Source: Stomorhina lunata
Lineage: Eukaryota; Arthropoda; Insecta; Diptera; Rhiniidae
Assembly: GCA_933228675.1 (NCBI GenBank)
Contig: OW121744.1
Span: forward strand, 118,844,946 to 118,908,945
Length of the DNA: 64,000 nt
Direction of reading: 5' to 3'
The position numbers and the translations under genes were made by a program. Positions 48,658 to 61,475 of this stretch are shown here, one piece after another (the stretch's first letter is position 1; each line of letters opens with the position of its first letter). The notes beneath the pieces were generated by a model that saw only the letters and a program-made list of their open reading frames with translations, made no database searches and was not told the origin of the DNA.

Positions 48658-48937
48658 GTGAACCGCCTCGGTATATCAGGTTAGTCATCCGCCTAGCATA
48701 CCTGAGGTCACAAACTCGATCCCCTGCCCGAAAAAAAAAATATTTTCAAAAAAAATGCGGTTCACCTTATCAGCTAGCCACTGGTTATTGAGTATTAATG
48801 CATTTGCCGTTCGGAGCCGGAGTTAAAACGTAGGTCGCTTTCAGTAAGTCTAAAAATAAAATCGGATGCAGCTCATTGTCTGAAAGATGTACCCATTGTT
48901 CCAATTTTAATATCGTGGGAATTATGTATGTATATAT
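48658..48937 (+). mobile_element. tRNA-derived SINE, copy 1
   Basis: The 5' 75 bases look like a tRNA: box A-like GGTATATCAGGTTAGTCATC, anticodon-arm CGCCTAGCATAC and box B-like CTCGATCCCC. The body (CACTGGTTATTGAGTATTA, GTTCGGAGCCGG, GATGCAGCTCATTGTCTGA) is shared with copy 2. The tail is TATG/TA-rich. GATTAATGTACAAT (48644-48657) and GATTAATGAACAGT (48938-48951) are diverged target duplications. Confidence 0.85.
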
Positions 48938-49128
48938 GATTAATGAACAGTATTAAATATTTTCAATCCCAAATAATTTCTGAATTTCAATTTTTATTTT
49001 CTCAATTTTTACATGAAACTGTTCAGCTTTTTTAACTGTAAATAAATTAGGGTCTTGGGGTTACTTTACAAGACTATTTTTCAACAGTAACATTAAAAGT
49101 TAGAATATTAATATATTTCGTATTTCAG

Positions 49129-52100
49129 ATACAACAGTTAAGCCTATTGTTACGTTAACAAAAAGTGAACATCCGTCATTACAGTTTATGCAACAACAAC
49201 GTAAATTTGAAGGAAGAATACCAAAAATTCAGCAGCAGCAACAACAACAATCAACACCAATGACCACATTAGCAAGTGTTAACAAAAATAATACTATTTC
49301 TATTACTTCTTCAACTCCAACATCTTCTACAGAAGGCGACGTCGTTGGCACTGAAGGTGTATCAACAGAATCTTTAAATTCTAGTCAAAATCAAGACGAG
49401 CAAACAATAGTTTATGCAACCATGTTGCCGGCTGCTACTACTTTAAATGGCATTCCATCACATCAACCCCAATACATTACAATGCAAGCTCCAACATCGG
49501 CTTTAAGTCCAAACACACACACAACATCTAGTCCTATGACGACCACAACAACTGATGGTACTGTTTATCAGTACAAATCAGAAATTATTTGTGACACACA
49601 ACAACGTTATCAACAGCACCAACAACCATCATCACAATCTCATGACAACCACGGTAAGTTTACTTTTAATCCAATACTTTATAAGTTTTATAGTCAATTG
49701 GTCTAAATCATAATAAATTGCATTTGGCTTTTGTTTGTATTTCTACTTTTTAGTTGTTGGTTTTGGTTTAGATTTTTTTATTATTTTTTTTTTTTTTACT
49801 AAACTCATCTTAATTCATTATTATTCTAAATATTAATGTATATGTTTTTTTCTTTATTAATTAAATTGTATATATTTGAACTTTTTGTTAATTTTTGGTT
49901 CATAGAATTTTGCCAAATTATTTCCTTACTCTGATGTTGATGTAAACACTACTTCATTGATCATTATTCCTTTTACAATCACTTGTGCTTATGTATACCT
50001 CTCCTACAAATTTGGTATTTTGTATCATTCTCCCATCATTTACACTCCCATCATACATACGTACCTATGTATATCAACTAAATTTTCATTCATTTACACA
50101 TTTGTTCCCTCCCAATCTCATCATTTTGCGATTAATGTTTATGTCCCTATTTAATTATTGTTTCAAAAATATAATTTATTTTTATTTTTTTATCTTAAAA
50201 TTCAAGCACTTGTTCTAAACTACAAACAAAGCAGCTGATTATCTTTGTATGAAAATTAATTAACTCTTAAAAACAAACAAATAAAATATTTTAATTAAAA
50301 ATTTTGGAAATTTTTCCATAGCCAAAATAAAGGAGTATTTTATAAAATGCACAAAATTTTCAATTTTTTTTTTCAATCTCTTAAATACATACATACATAT
50401 GTATGTACGTAGTTGTAAACATACATACATATGTATCTTAAACGAAAATTACCATTTAATATATCTATGAATATTTAGAGCCTCTTGAAGGCTTTTGAGT
50501 TTTGAAAATACTGGAAGGCAATTTTATTGTTTTATATTTGTTCATTTATTTTATTTAAACTTTTTATTTATAATTACATATGGGCTTTTGTAAAAATTCT
50601 TTATTATTTGAGATAAAAAAGTTAAGATTTTTTTAATAAAGTTTATACCGTTGCCGTCAATTATTTAACGCGATTTGTATACTTTTTTTGCTCATAGCAA
50701 CTTCAAATGATAAGATTTTTTGACCCGCAACAGTTTTATGTTAAAATTTGGGAAAAAAAAGATATATTTTTTTGTCGATTTAATAATAAAATTAATTTAG
50801 ATATGTTTTCAGTTTTTTTTTTTTATAAATATATAGAATTGATGATAATATACAAAAATTAAATTAAAGCCGACGAAAACAGTTTTCAAAGTCTCTATAC
50901 GTTTTCTTAAATTTAAATGGCATTGGAATTATCTGTGTGAATAATTCATCTTATTTTGTACTTTTACTTTTCATATCAAATCTGTAGAGTTTTTCGGAAA
51001 TCTTAATAATATGAAAATAATTATTGATAAAACTTTTTGGCAGTTTCGTAGGAATACACAATTTTTACAACAGCCAATATATACATTCATAGTTTATTTT
51101 AAATATATACATATATATATATTAGCCTAGTTAGATGTGTCGTTTAAAAATTAATTTAAAGTGATAGCGAAAGATATCGCCAATAAAAATATTGTAAACT
51201 CTGTTTATTTTATGTATAATTTTTATAGTAGTTTTTATTTTTTAGTATATTTTTATTTTGCAACTACAACAATTTTGTAATTTTTTTTATTGTATTACAT
51301 GAACTTTAAAAAAACTATCGGTTGTTTAAATTCTTCTTATTTTTTATGTTAATTTTTTTTATTTTGATTTTCTCAACAAAACTTTTATATTTATTTTAAA
51401 AAACACATTTAATTTTTAAAACAACAAATTTTTAAAAATTAAGACAATGTGGTCACCACTATTAGTTCGTCCCCCCTTCTGCTCACCACAACATCTTCAA
51501 CATCGCCTCCGCCGACATTGTCAACAACAACATCAACAAATGGCACCAGTAGCAACGTCGAGAACACAGCGCAAACGTCACAATCTCAATACCGCTATAT
51601 TACCACCACCACAACCAATCCAACAAATGGAGAAGAAGTGGCACAACACCAGGCTCCGACAACGACAATTGTGTATGAAAACTATGAAGGTGACGTTGCC
51701 CCGAACGGTAGCACAATCATTAAGTTCGAGGGAGGAGAATATGAAGTAATAAAGAGCGAAATAAATGACAATCACATAATACAAACAACCACAAACAATT
51801 TACAACATCAACATTCCCAGCAACAAACGTTGCAACATCAAGATGTAATTGTAAAATATGAAGATCAGAGCTTAGACGATGATAGTTACGAAGAATTTCA
51901 AAGTATTTCCCAATCTCCCCAAAAAGAACAACAGTCAGGGGTGACTTATCAAACTATAACTCACCATGATAAAGAACTAAACCAAACGATTACTGAAACT
52001 ATTGCTATACCGGCTGGCGGCACTCTATCGAATGTAAAACAAAAACGTAAACGTAAGACGCGCTCAGTGGCAGCTGATGAACAGGGTGAATATTTAGAAA

Positions 52101-52661
52101 AAATGTCAGTGAGAGGTTTAGACATTCAAAGATACGAACACATTATTGATGGGGTCTCTTATTGTTTGGTATGTGCTAAAAATGATATTTATAAGACATT
52201 CAAAAATAAATATAGTTTCCAACGCCACGCCTATCTTTTCCACGAAGGCGACAATCGTAAAATATTTGCTTGTCCCATATGCAATAAAGAATTTTCTCGG
52301 CCAGACAAAATGAAAATGCACAAGAAAGATAAACATGGTGATATGACGGTACCAGATCCAAATGTCGGTGGTGGCGCAGGAACTCCTGTGAAGAATAATT
52401 CAAATATAGCTGAAACACCACCTCCAGCTAAAAAAGCTCGAAGTTCAGCCGTGAAAACTCCAAGAGCACGAAAACCTCGTAATACATTGGCCAATATGAA
52501 TAACAATGAAATCATAGTTTCCAATGTTAATAATAAAGATGCCGCCGCTAAAAAGCGGTTGGCGCAAATTGATAGCGTTTTAGATGAAGTGCAAAATGCA
52601 GACTCCAACCAATCAACCAGCAGTTTGCAAATTCAACAACAAAATATTGTGCATACAGTGC

Positions 52662-52692
<31 letters not shown>

Positions 52693-55600
52693 GCAGCAAC
52701 ATCAGCAACCCGCCCAACAGCAGTTACCATCCTTAGAATTTAGTGGAATGATTTTACCCGGTGGTGCCCAGTTGGCTTTAGCAAATCCTGGTGCTACATC
52801 AAGTCTTATGCAATCTCAACCCCAAAGGGTTTTAAATAATCAGCCAACCCAACACACCTCAGTGGCTGCTCAAAGCCATTCTTCTACTGGTGCGGGAACA
52901 ACCACATTGATTTATTCAAATCAAATCGATTTGCAGCAAGCTCTTTTGCAACAACAATTGCAAGGACAAAGTATAATGATTCAAGATCAAGCTGGAAATT
53001 TAGTACCCTTGCAATCATTGCAAACGCTAGATGGCTCGCAGACAATTTATACAACTGCACCACCATCAACAGCACCGCGTCAACAAATACTGCAACCCCA
53101 GCCAACACAGACAACCCAACAAACATTAATAACCACTCATCCAGCACATGTCAAAGTAGAGTCGCATTCGCCACAACCTCAGCAAACAAGACACAATGGT
53201 AATACATCCAGTCATCCTATACAGCAGCAGCAACAACATTATGAACTTGAAAACGTTTCGTATATATCATCTTCAGCACCCCCTCCGACAGTTCCTAATC
53301 ATGCAACTTCTGAACAACATGTTATTGGTACCGTACAAAGTTATCAAATTCTAACACCTGACGGCCTCCAGAGCTATCAAACCGCCGCTACCAAACTTGA
53401 ACCAAATGAAATTGAACTTTGCCCCTATAGCATGTCCGCAACAACACCACAATACACATATAGTAGCCATTTAACTACCACTTCAGATCCTTCACTACAT
53501 CCACATCATCAACAAACTGGTGTTGCTAATGGCCAGAATCAAACAATCCATCATTCATCGCATCACCAAAACAATTCTTCTGTTCAACATAGTCATCCCC
53601 AACATCACCAGCAACCGCACCATCAGCTGCCGTCGTTAAACGCACCGCACCATCAATTTATGGAACTGAAAAATGATCTACTTATAAAAAGTTCCGATAC
53701 ATATTCCTTGGATGCAGCCACCTCAATGTATCATTTACCTTTCTCGCCGTCTTCTATGATTAATGCTGTGAGTGATGTTAATTCATCCTCACTGTTGGAA
53801 ACCAAAGAAATTAGGTAACACATTGACTTTATTTTATTGTCTAAATTTTGTAGATCTCGTAAGCACCTATTTTTAGTTAATTTATAGAGAGTAGACTAGA
53901 TAAATAATAGAATTATGTTATATTACATACTTACATAAATATGTATGTATATACATGTATATTTATATGCATACATACATATGTATCTGAGTAACTAAAA
54001 AATTCAGCTTTCCTTAGATTTGATATTTTCGGTACGTACATATGTTAATATTTAAAATATTAGAAACAGTTCGAATAAAAATGTCGACTTTATTCAACAT
54101 CAATTTGTAAACAAACAAGTTTTAAAGCCTTTTTATTTTATTTTTTTATTTGGTCGTTATTAATGTTATTATTAATGTATGCAATATTTGAAAACATGAT
54201 ATTATAAACATTATTTCGACCTACATATTTTTTGTAGTTTAGAAAGAAGCATTTTTTTTATTTAATTTTGTATTAATGATATCTTCTGACAACGGATTTA
54301 TTGTTGCTGCTACTTTTCCGTAAACATTTTACTAAATACTACTTCTACACTTACATTAATTAGGTTTGTAAACTCAAATAATCATTTGTATATAATTTGA
54401 ACTTTCAATTAAATAATAAAATATATATTTACAAAAATTTATACTTATTTATTATTTTGTACTTCTTTGTTTTTTTTTTTATTTGTAAAATTTTGTGCAT
54501 TTTATTAAAAAAAAGTATTATGTATTAGCTTTGTTTACTTTTGGAAATAATTATAATTCTATAGATTGATTTTTAGCTGCATTTTTAATTTTTTAATCCT
54601 TATTTATAAAACAAGTTTTAATTTTTCTTATTTTTTTTTTCATTTTTTTCTCTTTTCATTTAAACTACAATCAAAAATTCACATATGTCCATATAAAAAC
54701 ATACCACTTTACATCAATTGTTGTTGTAATTAGTTACGATATCAACGAAGCCGTTCTCTTAGCTCTTTAAGCCATAACATGTTTGCGGCGATCAAATTAT
54801 TAAAAAATATATATGTTTTAAAATGGGAAATAATATCCTTCATGAATTATTGACATCAACACTCATTTGTCAATAATATTAACAATGTTGTCCGTGTCAT
54901 ATTAACCATTTCATCCAATCATAACAGTTCCTTGAATCATTCCCCCAATCATAATCTCATCTATCTGTTACACATTTTCTCAATTTCGCACTTTTGCTGA
55001 TGCAGCAAATTATTTGTTTTAGTATTTCAAATTATTATACAAAATTTTAATACAAAAACATCATTTTTAAAAATAAGGTATGTGGATTTTTATTTTTTAT
55101 TTTACCGTTTATTAATATTATTTTTTTTTTATTTTATAAATTAAAATAACTGCATTGAGTTTAAATATTCTACTATAAAGTAAACATTAAAAATAACAAA
55201 CGGAAAAATAATTCAATGCGATTATTATTATTATTATTATTGTTATTATTATTATTATTATTATTATCATGCTCATTACATTTTTATATACTCATGTATG
55301 TATAATATTGTAGACCTTTAAAATTTTATTAATTACAGAGAATCTAATGAATTTTATTTTCTTAATTTCTTCTTTTTATTTTCATGTTTTATTTCTTCTT
55401 GTCGTTTTGTGTTTTTGTTTTTCCATCATCCTTATCATGTGGATTTCGATCATTAGATTTTTTTAAAGAACACAACACCAATTCCTCCAACAACGATCAT
55501 GTATTTGTCAAACCTTTTCAAAAGAACGAATTGTCAAATTTATCAACACCACTATTACTATCACACTCTGATACAAATTACAATAACAATATAAATTCAA

Positions 55601-58600
55601 ACACAAACACAAATACCACAAGAACATCATCCTCATTATCCCCGACTTCAGCATCACTTACTGCGTCGCTATCATCATCATTAAATGCGATTTTGTTTAA
55701 TAGTAAAAGTAGTAGCAACAATGATTACGCAAAAACTACAGCTTCGACCAATATCGATCCAGATAAAATATTCTATGACGAAGTCTTTGCCAAGCAAGAA
55801 AAAGCAGCGGCCCAAGCCAGACTATACAATATAGCCAATAAGAATACATCTTTTGGTTTCGTCGATCAATTTACCGATTTTGTTATGAACAATAATGCGT
55901 TTGTAGGTGTTAATTTATTTCTTATTATTTTCTTTTTTCCGCTTAAATATTCAATTTTAATATCATTTTAATAGACTAAGGCCCAAATTTGGTAGTTGTA
56001 CATATTTATGTTAGTTTTACTATTAGATAAAAGCGCATACTTCTATGCTTAACATTTGTATACATATCGTTTCCTAAAGTTTAAATGACCTAAGTAAAAA
56101 AAATCGCATTAATCATCTATATTATTATATGTTAAAGGTATTCACAACGTAGAATACTTAGCCTTGTGCAAGAGTAAAAAAGCATTGTTGCAAAAGAGCA
56201 GTGACGAAATTAGGAACACATATTTTCAAGTTTCTCTTACTTTTATCGTAAATAATGAGTTGAAACGGTGGATATTATTTATTCGCTATCCATTTCCTGA
56301 TTGGTTTTTGCCTGTTTTTATTCCCAATAATCTTGTTTATTTTGCGTTTAAAAATATTAATGTTGTTTTGAAATTAAATAATTTAAATGACTTTTGACTA
56401 GGTTTAAACCAAGATTAAAAAAGCTATTTAAATGTATTTTGTTTCTGTAGATTGCTACATTACTTCTTTACTCTTTTACTGTGCAAAGTATTCTGGATTA
56501 TGAATACCTTTATTATAAATAAATCGATTGCCTCTATGTTACTACAAATATATGTATATGTATGTTATGCATGTCCTTGATTTTTTTGTTCTGTTCTTAG
56601 GGAGAAATTATTCAGCCTTATTACGAGTGTCGAAGTCTACGAAGACTACGACAGTTTAGTATGTACTAGATTAAAAAACAAATCAACACGATTTATTTAA
56701 TCTAGATTTGACTTTGACACTCGATATAAGTCTAACTTTTTTTTTATCCAAATATGTATTAGTATGCATTGCCACAAAACAGTTGAATTACATCTCTATC
56801 GATATATTTATAAAATAATAATTTTGTGTGGATTTTTTAATCAAATTTTAAATTTCGCTCATTAACTGCAACATAATAATTTAAAAAAAGTAATAGTATT
56901 ATATAATTTTAATTTGATTCGATAATGGCATTCATGCATAACAGAAAAGTTAACTATTTAAATAAATATATATATTGCAATGTTTAAATAATTAATGAAT
57001 TAAAAATTGACAAATTAAATTTTTTTTATAGAAATTAATTTATCTGAAAATCATTGTCGAATTTTTTTACTCCATGTACTTAATATTGCAATATGTATAC
57101 ATTAGGGTGGGACAATTTGTTTGTCCCAAGTGCTTATCGCAATTGTTATTCTATGGGTCGTTCTAAAAAACTTTGCCAAAAAAAGATGTAAAACGAATTT
57201 TGACCCTCCGGAATTTGAGAAGTTTTGTTTGAGATTTCAAACTAATAGTTTTTGGTACCGTTGCCTTGCTGGCACTTCGCAAAAAGTATAAAAACTGTTG
57301 TTTGTTATCTGTTAGATTTAAAAATGCAAATCTACCAAAATTTTGTATGGATTTTTTACGATTTTCAAAATATCAACTCTACGATCAATTTAATAAAAAA
57401 GCTTAAATGTTCTAAAATTCTAGAGACTTCAGACAATTGGAGAAGTATAAAACCTTTCAAATACAGCTTATCGGGATTAAAAATGAAGGAAATTTTTTGT
57501 CCAAAAGCTCTAAATCTCAGACAAAAAAAACATCGGCGCAAATTCCGGAGGGTCAAGATTTCTCAGATTCTTAGAATGTCTCATGAGCACTTTAACATTT
57601 TTTTGGTGCCATACAATTTCACCCACCCTTGTATACATATATGTATGTTTGGGCCTCAGTGTTTCGTAAATTAATGAAAATACATATTAATTTTTGTTTT
57701 TTTTTTTTAATTTCTTCTTATGTCTTAGCACCAACAACAGTACCGAAGTAAGCAACGAATTGACATCAGTGCCCAACAGCATAAACGTAATCAAAACAAC
57801 AGCAAAGAAAAACCAGAAGTCTCCAATTGTTATCAACAGCATCAAAAAAATAGAAACGATGATAGAAGAGCCATCAACGATTCAACTGACAGATACTTGT
57901 CAACCAATACAGATCTTACTAGCCCGGAAAATAGTGGGAGAACTAAATAATACTTGTGCCAGCAACCAACGTAATCCTCTAAACCATACCATAGTAACTT
58001 CAACTAAACCGGAAGGAGTGGTGCAGAAGCGACCTGGAGAGGAATCGATTATCATCAAAGATATTTCCAACTCCGAATTAGAGAATAAAAACTTCGCAGC
58101 TGTTACTACCGAAGAAATTATTAAAAAATTTCGTATACCAAAGGGTATAGCATTAACTCCAAAGTTTTCTAATGATTTTACTGTAGGCACTCAGATTTCC
58201 ACAGATGTTGTAACACATGTATCAACCGCATTAATGTCGCCTCCTTTGACAACAAATGAAGATGGCGATAATTCATCTGGCCTCATAGAATATGTCGAGG
58301 AAGTTTATGACGATGAGGAAGAAATAGAAGAAATGAGAGTTGAAGAAATGGACGAAGTTAGCGAGTCGTGCGAGTTTCACGAATATCAACAAGGTGATGA
58401 ATTGGAGCCACAAGAAGAGGAAGAATTGGAGGAAAGTGACCTCATTGAGGAAGTAGAATCTTCAGATCATCAAGATTTATTAATGTCGGGAGAAGCTGAT
58501 GATTTAAATGAATCGATGAATAGAAATTCTAATTTATTTTTATCATCTAATTATCAACAGGAAGCTGAGAACACTGCAACTAGTTCATCAGTTCCACAGA

Positions 58601-58992
58601 TAATACAAGCTGTACAACCTAATGGTACGGTCACTTGTTTTCAACTTCCGCCAAATACAATTATATTGCAGTCCCCAGATGGGGCTTTATTAGCCACAAC
58701 TGCTCCGCATCCTTCAAAACCAGGCCAGCAACAGATTGTAGCCATTCAAGATCTCAACTCCCAACTGAATGAAATTCTTAATTTATCCGTAACAAATTCA
58801 ACAGTTATATCTCCCCTCTCCCTTCAGCCACCAACAACGGTCGTTTTGTCAACCAACAATAATTCTGCACCTCCAGTAACTACATCAAGAGTATCTGCAC
58901 CAATTAATATTGCTCAACAAAATACAAACGGTGCAGTAGTCACTCAAAATGAATCATTACAAAAAGCCCAACAACAACAAATATTAGCGTAG
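49129..58992 (+). CDS. Q-rich C2H2 zinc-finger transcription-factor-like protein (possibly joined to Kdm4A)
   Basis: Exons 49129-49653, 51444-53814 and 57729-58992 link by GT-AG junctions in phase (1, then 2; split codons GAC and AGC). Exon A is Gln/Thr/Ser-rich. Exon B (789 codons) holds an acidic region, a basic KQKRKRKTR patch, then an atypical finger (CLVC-17-HAYLFH) and a standard C2H2 finger (CPIC-12-HKKDKH) at 52163-52335, and a long polyQ/His-rich tail (pure CAA/CAG at 52663-52705). Exon C has a Glu/Asp cluster near 58290-58460 and QIIQAVQPNGTVTCFQLPPN. This is the layout of a nuclear transcription regulator. If exon B does not splice it stops at 53818. No independent 5' exon was found: the frame is open into the acceptor at 49128, in phase with Kdm4A. 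A separate start at ATG 49188 is possible. I cannot name the ortholog. Confidence 0.7.
49654..51443. other. Intron of the zinc-finger gene
   Basis: AT-rich, about 1.8 kb, with ACAT runs near 50390-50440. It ends TTTTTAAAAATTAAG, a weak acceptor with little pyrimidine, so the 51444 border is chosen mainly by phase. Confidence 0.55.
55457..55906 (+). CDS. Candidate alternative exon of the zinc-finger gene
   Basis: A 450-bp block, acceptor TCGATCATTAG| and donor GTAG|GTGTTA, phase 1 in and phase 1 out, open in one frame. It reads Ser/Asn/Thr-rich, then KIFYDEVFAKQEKAAAQARL and FGFVDQFTDFVMN, which looks conserved rather than random. Phase 1 fits the donor at 49653 but not the phase-2 donor at 53814, so it would replace exon B and not follow it. 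Confidence 0.5.
57095..57637. mobile_element. Inverted-repeat element with AGGGTGGG ends, in the last intron
   Basis: Left GTATACATTAGGGTGGG and right complement GTATACAAGGGTGGG. An inner pair, TGACCCTCCGGAATTTG (about 57203) and its complement (about 57540), shows that much of the element is inverted. The frame at 57252-57674 crosses it and is not gene-like. Confidence 0.6.
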
Positions 58993-60686
58993 GGTTTACA
59001 TGGCGGCCAATTGGCACGATTTTTATGTAATCCTCAAACTACATTACTACCAACTACATATTTCTTTTGAACTCGTAATATTTTCAGTTCAGAAAGTATT
59101 TCTATTTTACAGATTTCGTCAAAAATAATTAAGAATTTTTCTAAGAGAACATTATCGATGTGAACGTTAAAGACGTAAACTAACCGATAATGTTCACTTT
59201 TATAATGTTCTCTTCCAATAAAGAAAATTTCACTTTTGACGATCTTTTTAAAGTAGTATTCTTTTAATTTGTTATTAATCGTACCCTTTTGCCGCCAATT
59301 TACTTTGCTGATCATATAATTAGATTGATCGATCTGTGGGCTGTAAACAATAATATTTTTCGCATAAGTCTATTTATTACCAGTAAAACTGATGAAGATA
59401 TCGTGCGAAAAAAAAATTACTTGTAGATTTACTTACACATATACATACATATATCAGAACGATATTAAAATGTTTAAACTACTAAACTTTTCTGGAAAAT
59501 GCTTAACATATAAGAAAACTAAGGAATACATATTGAATAATATTTAGATTTCTACAGTTAATGAAATTCGAAGAAAGTGAAGATGACGTTATATACTTTT
59601 ACAACTTTACAAATTTTGTTCTACCAACGTAACTTATTATTTATGTGTGTACATAATATGTATGTTTGTACGAATGTGTATAAGTGTACATCAATAATGT
59701 ATATGCAATAATATGTATTTTTAATTAATAAAACTGATTTTAAAATTTTTGTTTTAGTATTACATGAACATAAACGTATGTATAATATTTTACAAATGTC
59801 ATAGTATATGTGCATACAGTTTTATATATATACATATATGTATTAATGATTTGTCTTTAATTGTCATTATCGTAAAATTAAATATTCTTTTTGGATAAAA
59901 AAAAATGTCTTTGTACACTCTTACTTTTTTAAATATTTTAATAATTAGTTAATCCATGTATAAAACAAAGAAGATATTCTATTGTTTTAAATTTTATTAT
60001 GAGTTTAGTTATAAAATTAAGTTTACAATTAAGTTACATTATAATTAAAGCAAAACAAACAAACAAACCAACAAACCAATTACTATTTTATTCAACATAA
60101 CCTATTGCCATTATGTTGTGACAAAAATTATTCATCTTTCCTATTTAAAGAAACAAACATGCATAATATTATGAATTATTCTTGTTTATTTATTTATTTA
60201 TTTTATTTACTTATATTTAAAATTAAAGATAATTAAATATAATTAGTACGCTAGGATACTGATATTATTAACATAATAATTATATAATAATATATGATAA
60301 TAAGTATAAAGTTAAAAAAAAAAAAACCTTAAAGATCTATAATTTAATTACATATTAAATATAAGGATAAAAATAAACAACCAATATATTTCATAAATGA
60401 AATTAAAAATTAATAAAAAAAAAAAAATACAAACATAAAAGATAAATACGTGCTTTATTACTTAGTGCTAAGAGAGTATATTTTTATCCTTTACCATCAT
60501 AGACGTTATAAAAGCATAGGTCGCAATTTATAGTAAATATAATATGCACTTCCCATAGGAGTTCTTTTCTGGAATAGCTAAATCGGCCCATTTTAAGTCT
60601 CATACAAATCTAAACCAATAGATATGACATACATATATGTATAAACTGAAATCCTGATTAATTGCTGTTGTGATAAGAGAACTAGG
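58993..60686. other. 3' flank of the zinc-finger gene
   Basis: Likely 3' UTR then intergenic. An imperfect hairpin with AGAGAACATTATCG and CGATAATGTTC arms lies at 59140-59215. Otherwise AT-rich with ACAT runs and A-rich tracts. Confidence 0.45.
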
Positions 60687-61007
60687 TACATATCGTCGTT
60701 GAAAATCCAAAACTGCGTATCATCAAAAAAATCAAAATCGAGTTTTTGATTGAATATGATTTGTAAAGTTGTCTTACATGTCTCTACCAATTTTTAGATT
60801 TTTACGACCAAAAATAACGGTTTTATATCAATAATTCAAAATTGCGTATCAACATGTGCACTATTTTCAAAATTCAAAAATGCGTATCATCAAACTTGGG
60901 GTAATTACCCAAAAAAAAAAAAAATATATATATTTTAAATTTTGCTTCTCCTGTAAAATTTGAAAAAGTGTTGTTACGCAGTTTTGGATTTTCAACGACG
61001 ATATGTA
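60687..61007. mobile_element. MITE with TACATATCGTCGTTGAAAAT ends
   Basis: The first 33 bp (TACATATCGTCGTTGAAAAT then CCAAAACTGCGTA) are perfectly repeated in inverse at the right end. Inside, the word TGCGTATCA recurs several times with AAAATCC/AAAATTC context, so the termini seem to be built from repeated subunits. 321 bp, non-coding. Confidence 0.85.
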
Positions 61008-61253
61008 TGTATTTTGTTTTGCTTTTTTCTACGATCTTCTAATAGTATATCAGGCGGGTTCTGAAACCAGTGATTTTAAACCACTACGATTTTAAATCAA
61101 TTTTTTCGGCGAGATTTAAATTTGTTGAAATAACGAAAAACTGCTGATTTTTAATTTGTTTACAATCAATTCAAACATACGATACAATAAAAATAAATAT
61201 TTAACGTTAACATTAAAAGTGTATAGAAAATTATAGGTGTTATTGAAAGCTTG

Positions 61254-61475
61254 TAATTTAGTTTGTAATTTTTTTCATTATTCGTCTTAGACCCCATAAA
61301 AATTATACCGATCGACTAAGAATCGGCAGGAGAGTTGATTTAGCCATGTCCGTCTGTCTGTTAGACTAGATACGATGACCTCACGGATTATAAGATTATA
61401 CACCAGACCATGTGTGTTGATCCATAGTGCGTCCCCAATTATGCTGCTTAATTTCAAGAAGCATTTCCAGCTGCT
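61254..61475 (+). repeat. GACCCCATAAAA-family repeat, copy 3, interrupted by a SINE
   Basis: Matches the 4520 copy from TTCATTATTC and TTAGACCCCATAAAA through GAATCGGCAGGAGAGTTGAT and a region ending in TAATTTCAAGAAG. The SINE at 61476 interrupts it. Confidence 0.6.

Larger units (their letters stand above)
46801..49128. other. Kdm4A 3' flank or intron
   Basis: If the donor at 46787 is used this is an intron ending TATTTCAG at 49128; if not, it is intergenic. It contains one inverted-repeat transposon and one SINE, both listed. A short palindrome (TTGTGCTAATAAATT and its complement, 48000-48105) is also present. Confidence 0.6.
53815..57728. other. 3' flank or intron of the zinc-finger gene
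   Basis: 3.9 kb between exon B and exon C. It carries the candidate alternative exon 55457-55906, a possible small terminal exon at 56601-56659 (acceptor TTCTGTTCTTAG, stop TAG 56657-56659), a (ATT)n run near 55226-55267 and the element at 57095-57637. Confidence 0.5.

Noticed and set aside
51447..51749. Overlapping frame in the zinc-finger exon
   Set aside because: Shadow of the 789-codon exon. Minus-strand frames at 52118-53147 and 46034-46679 are likewise shadows of coding exons.
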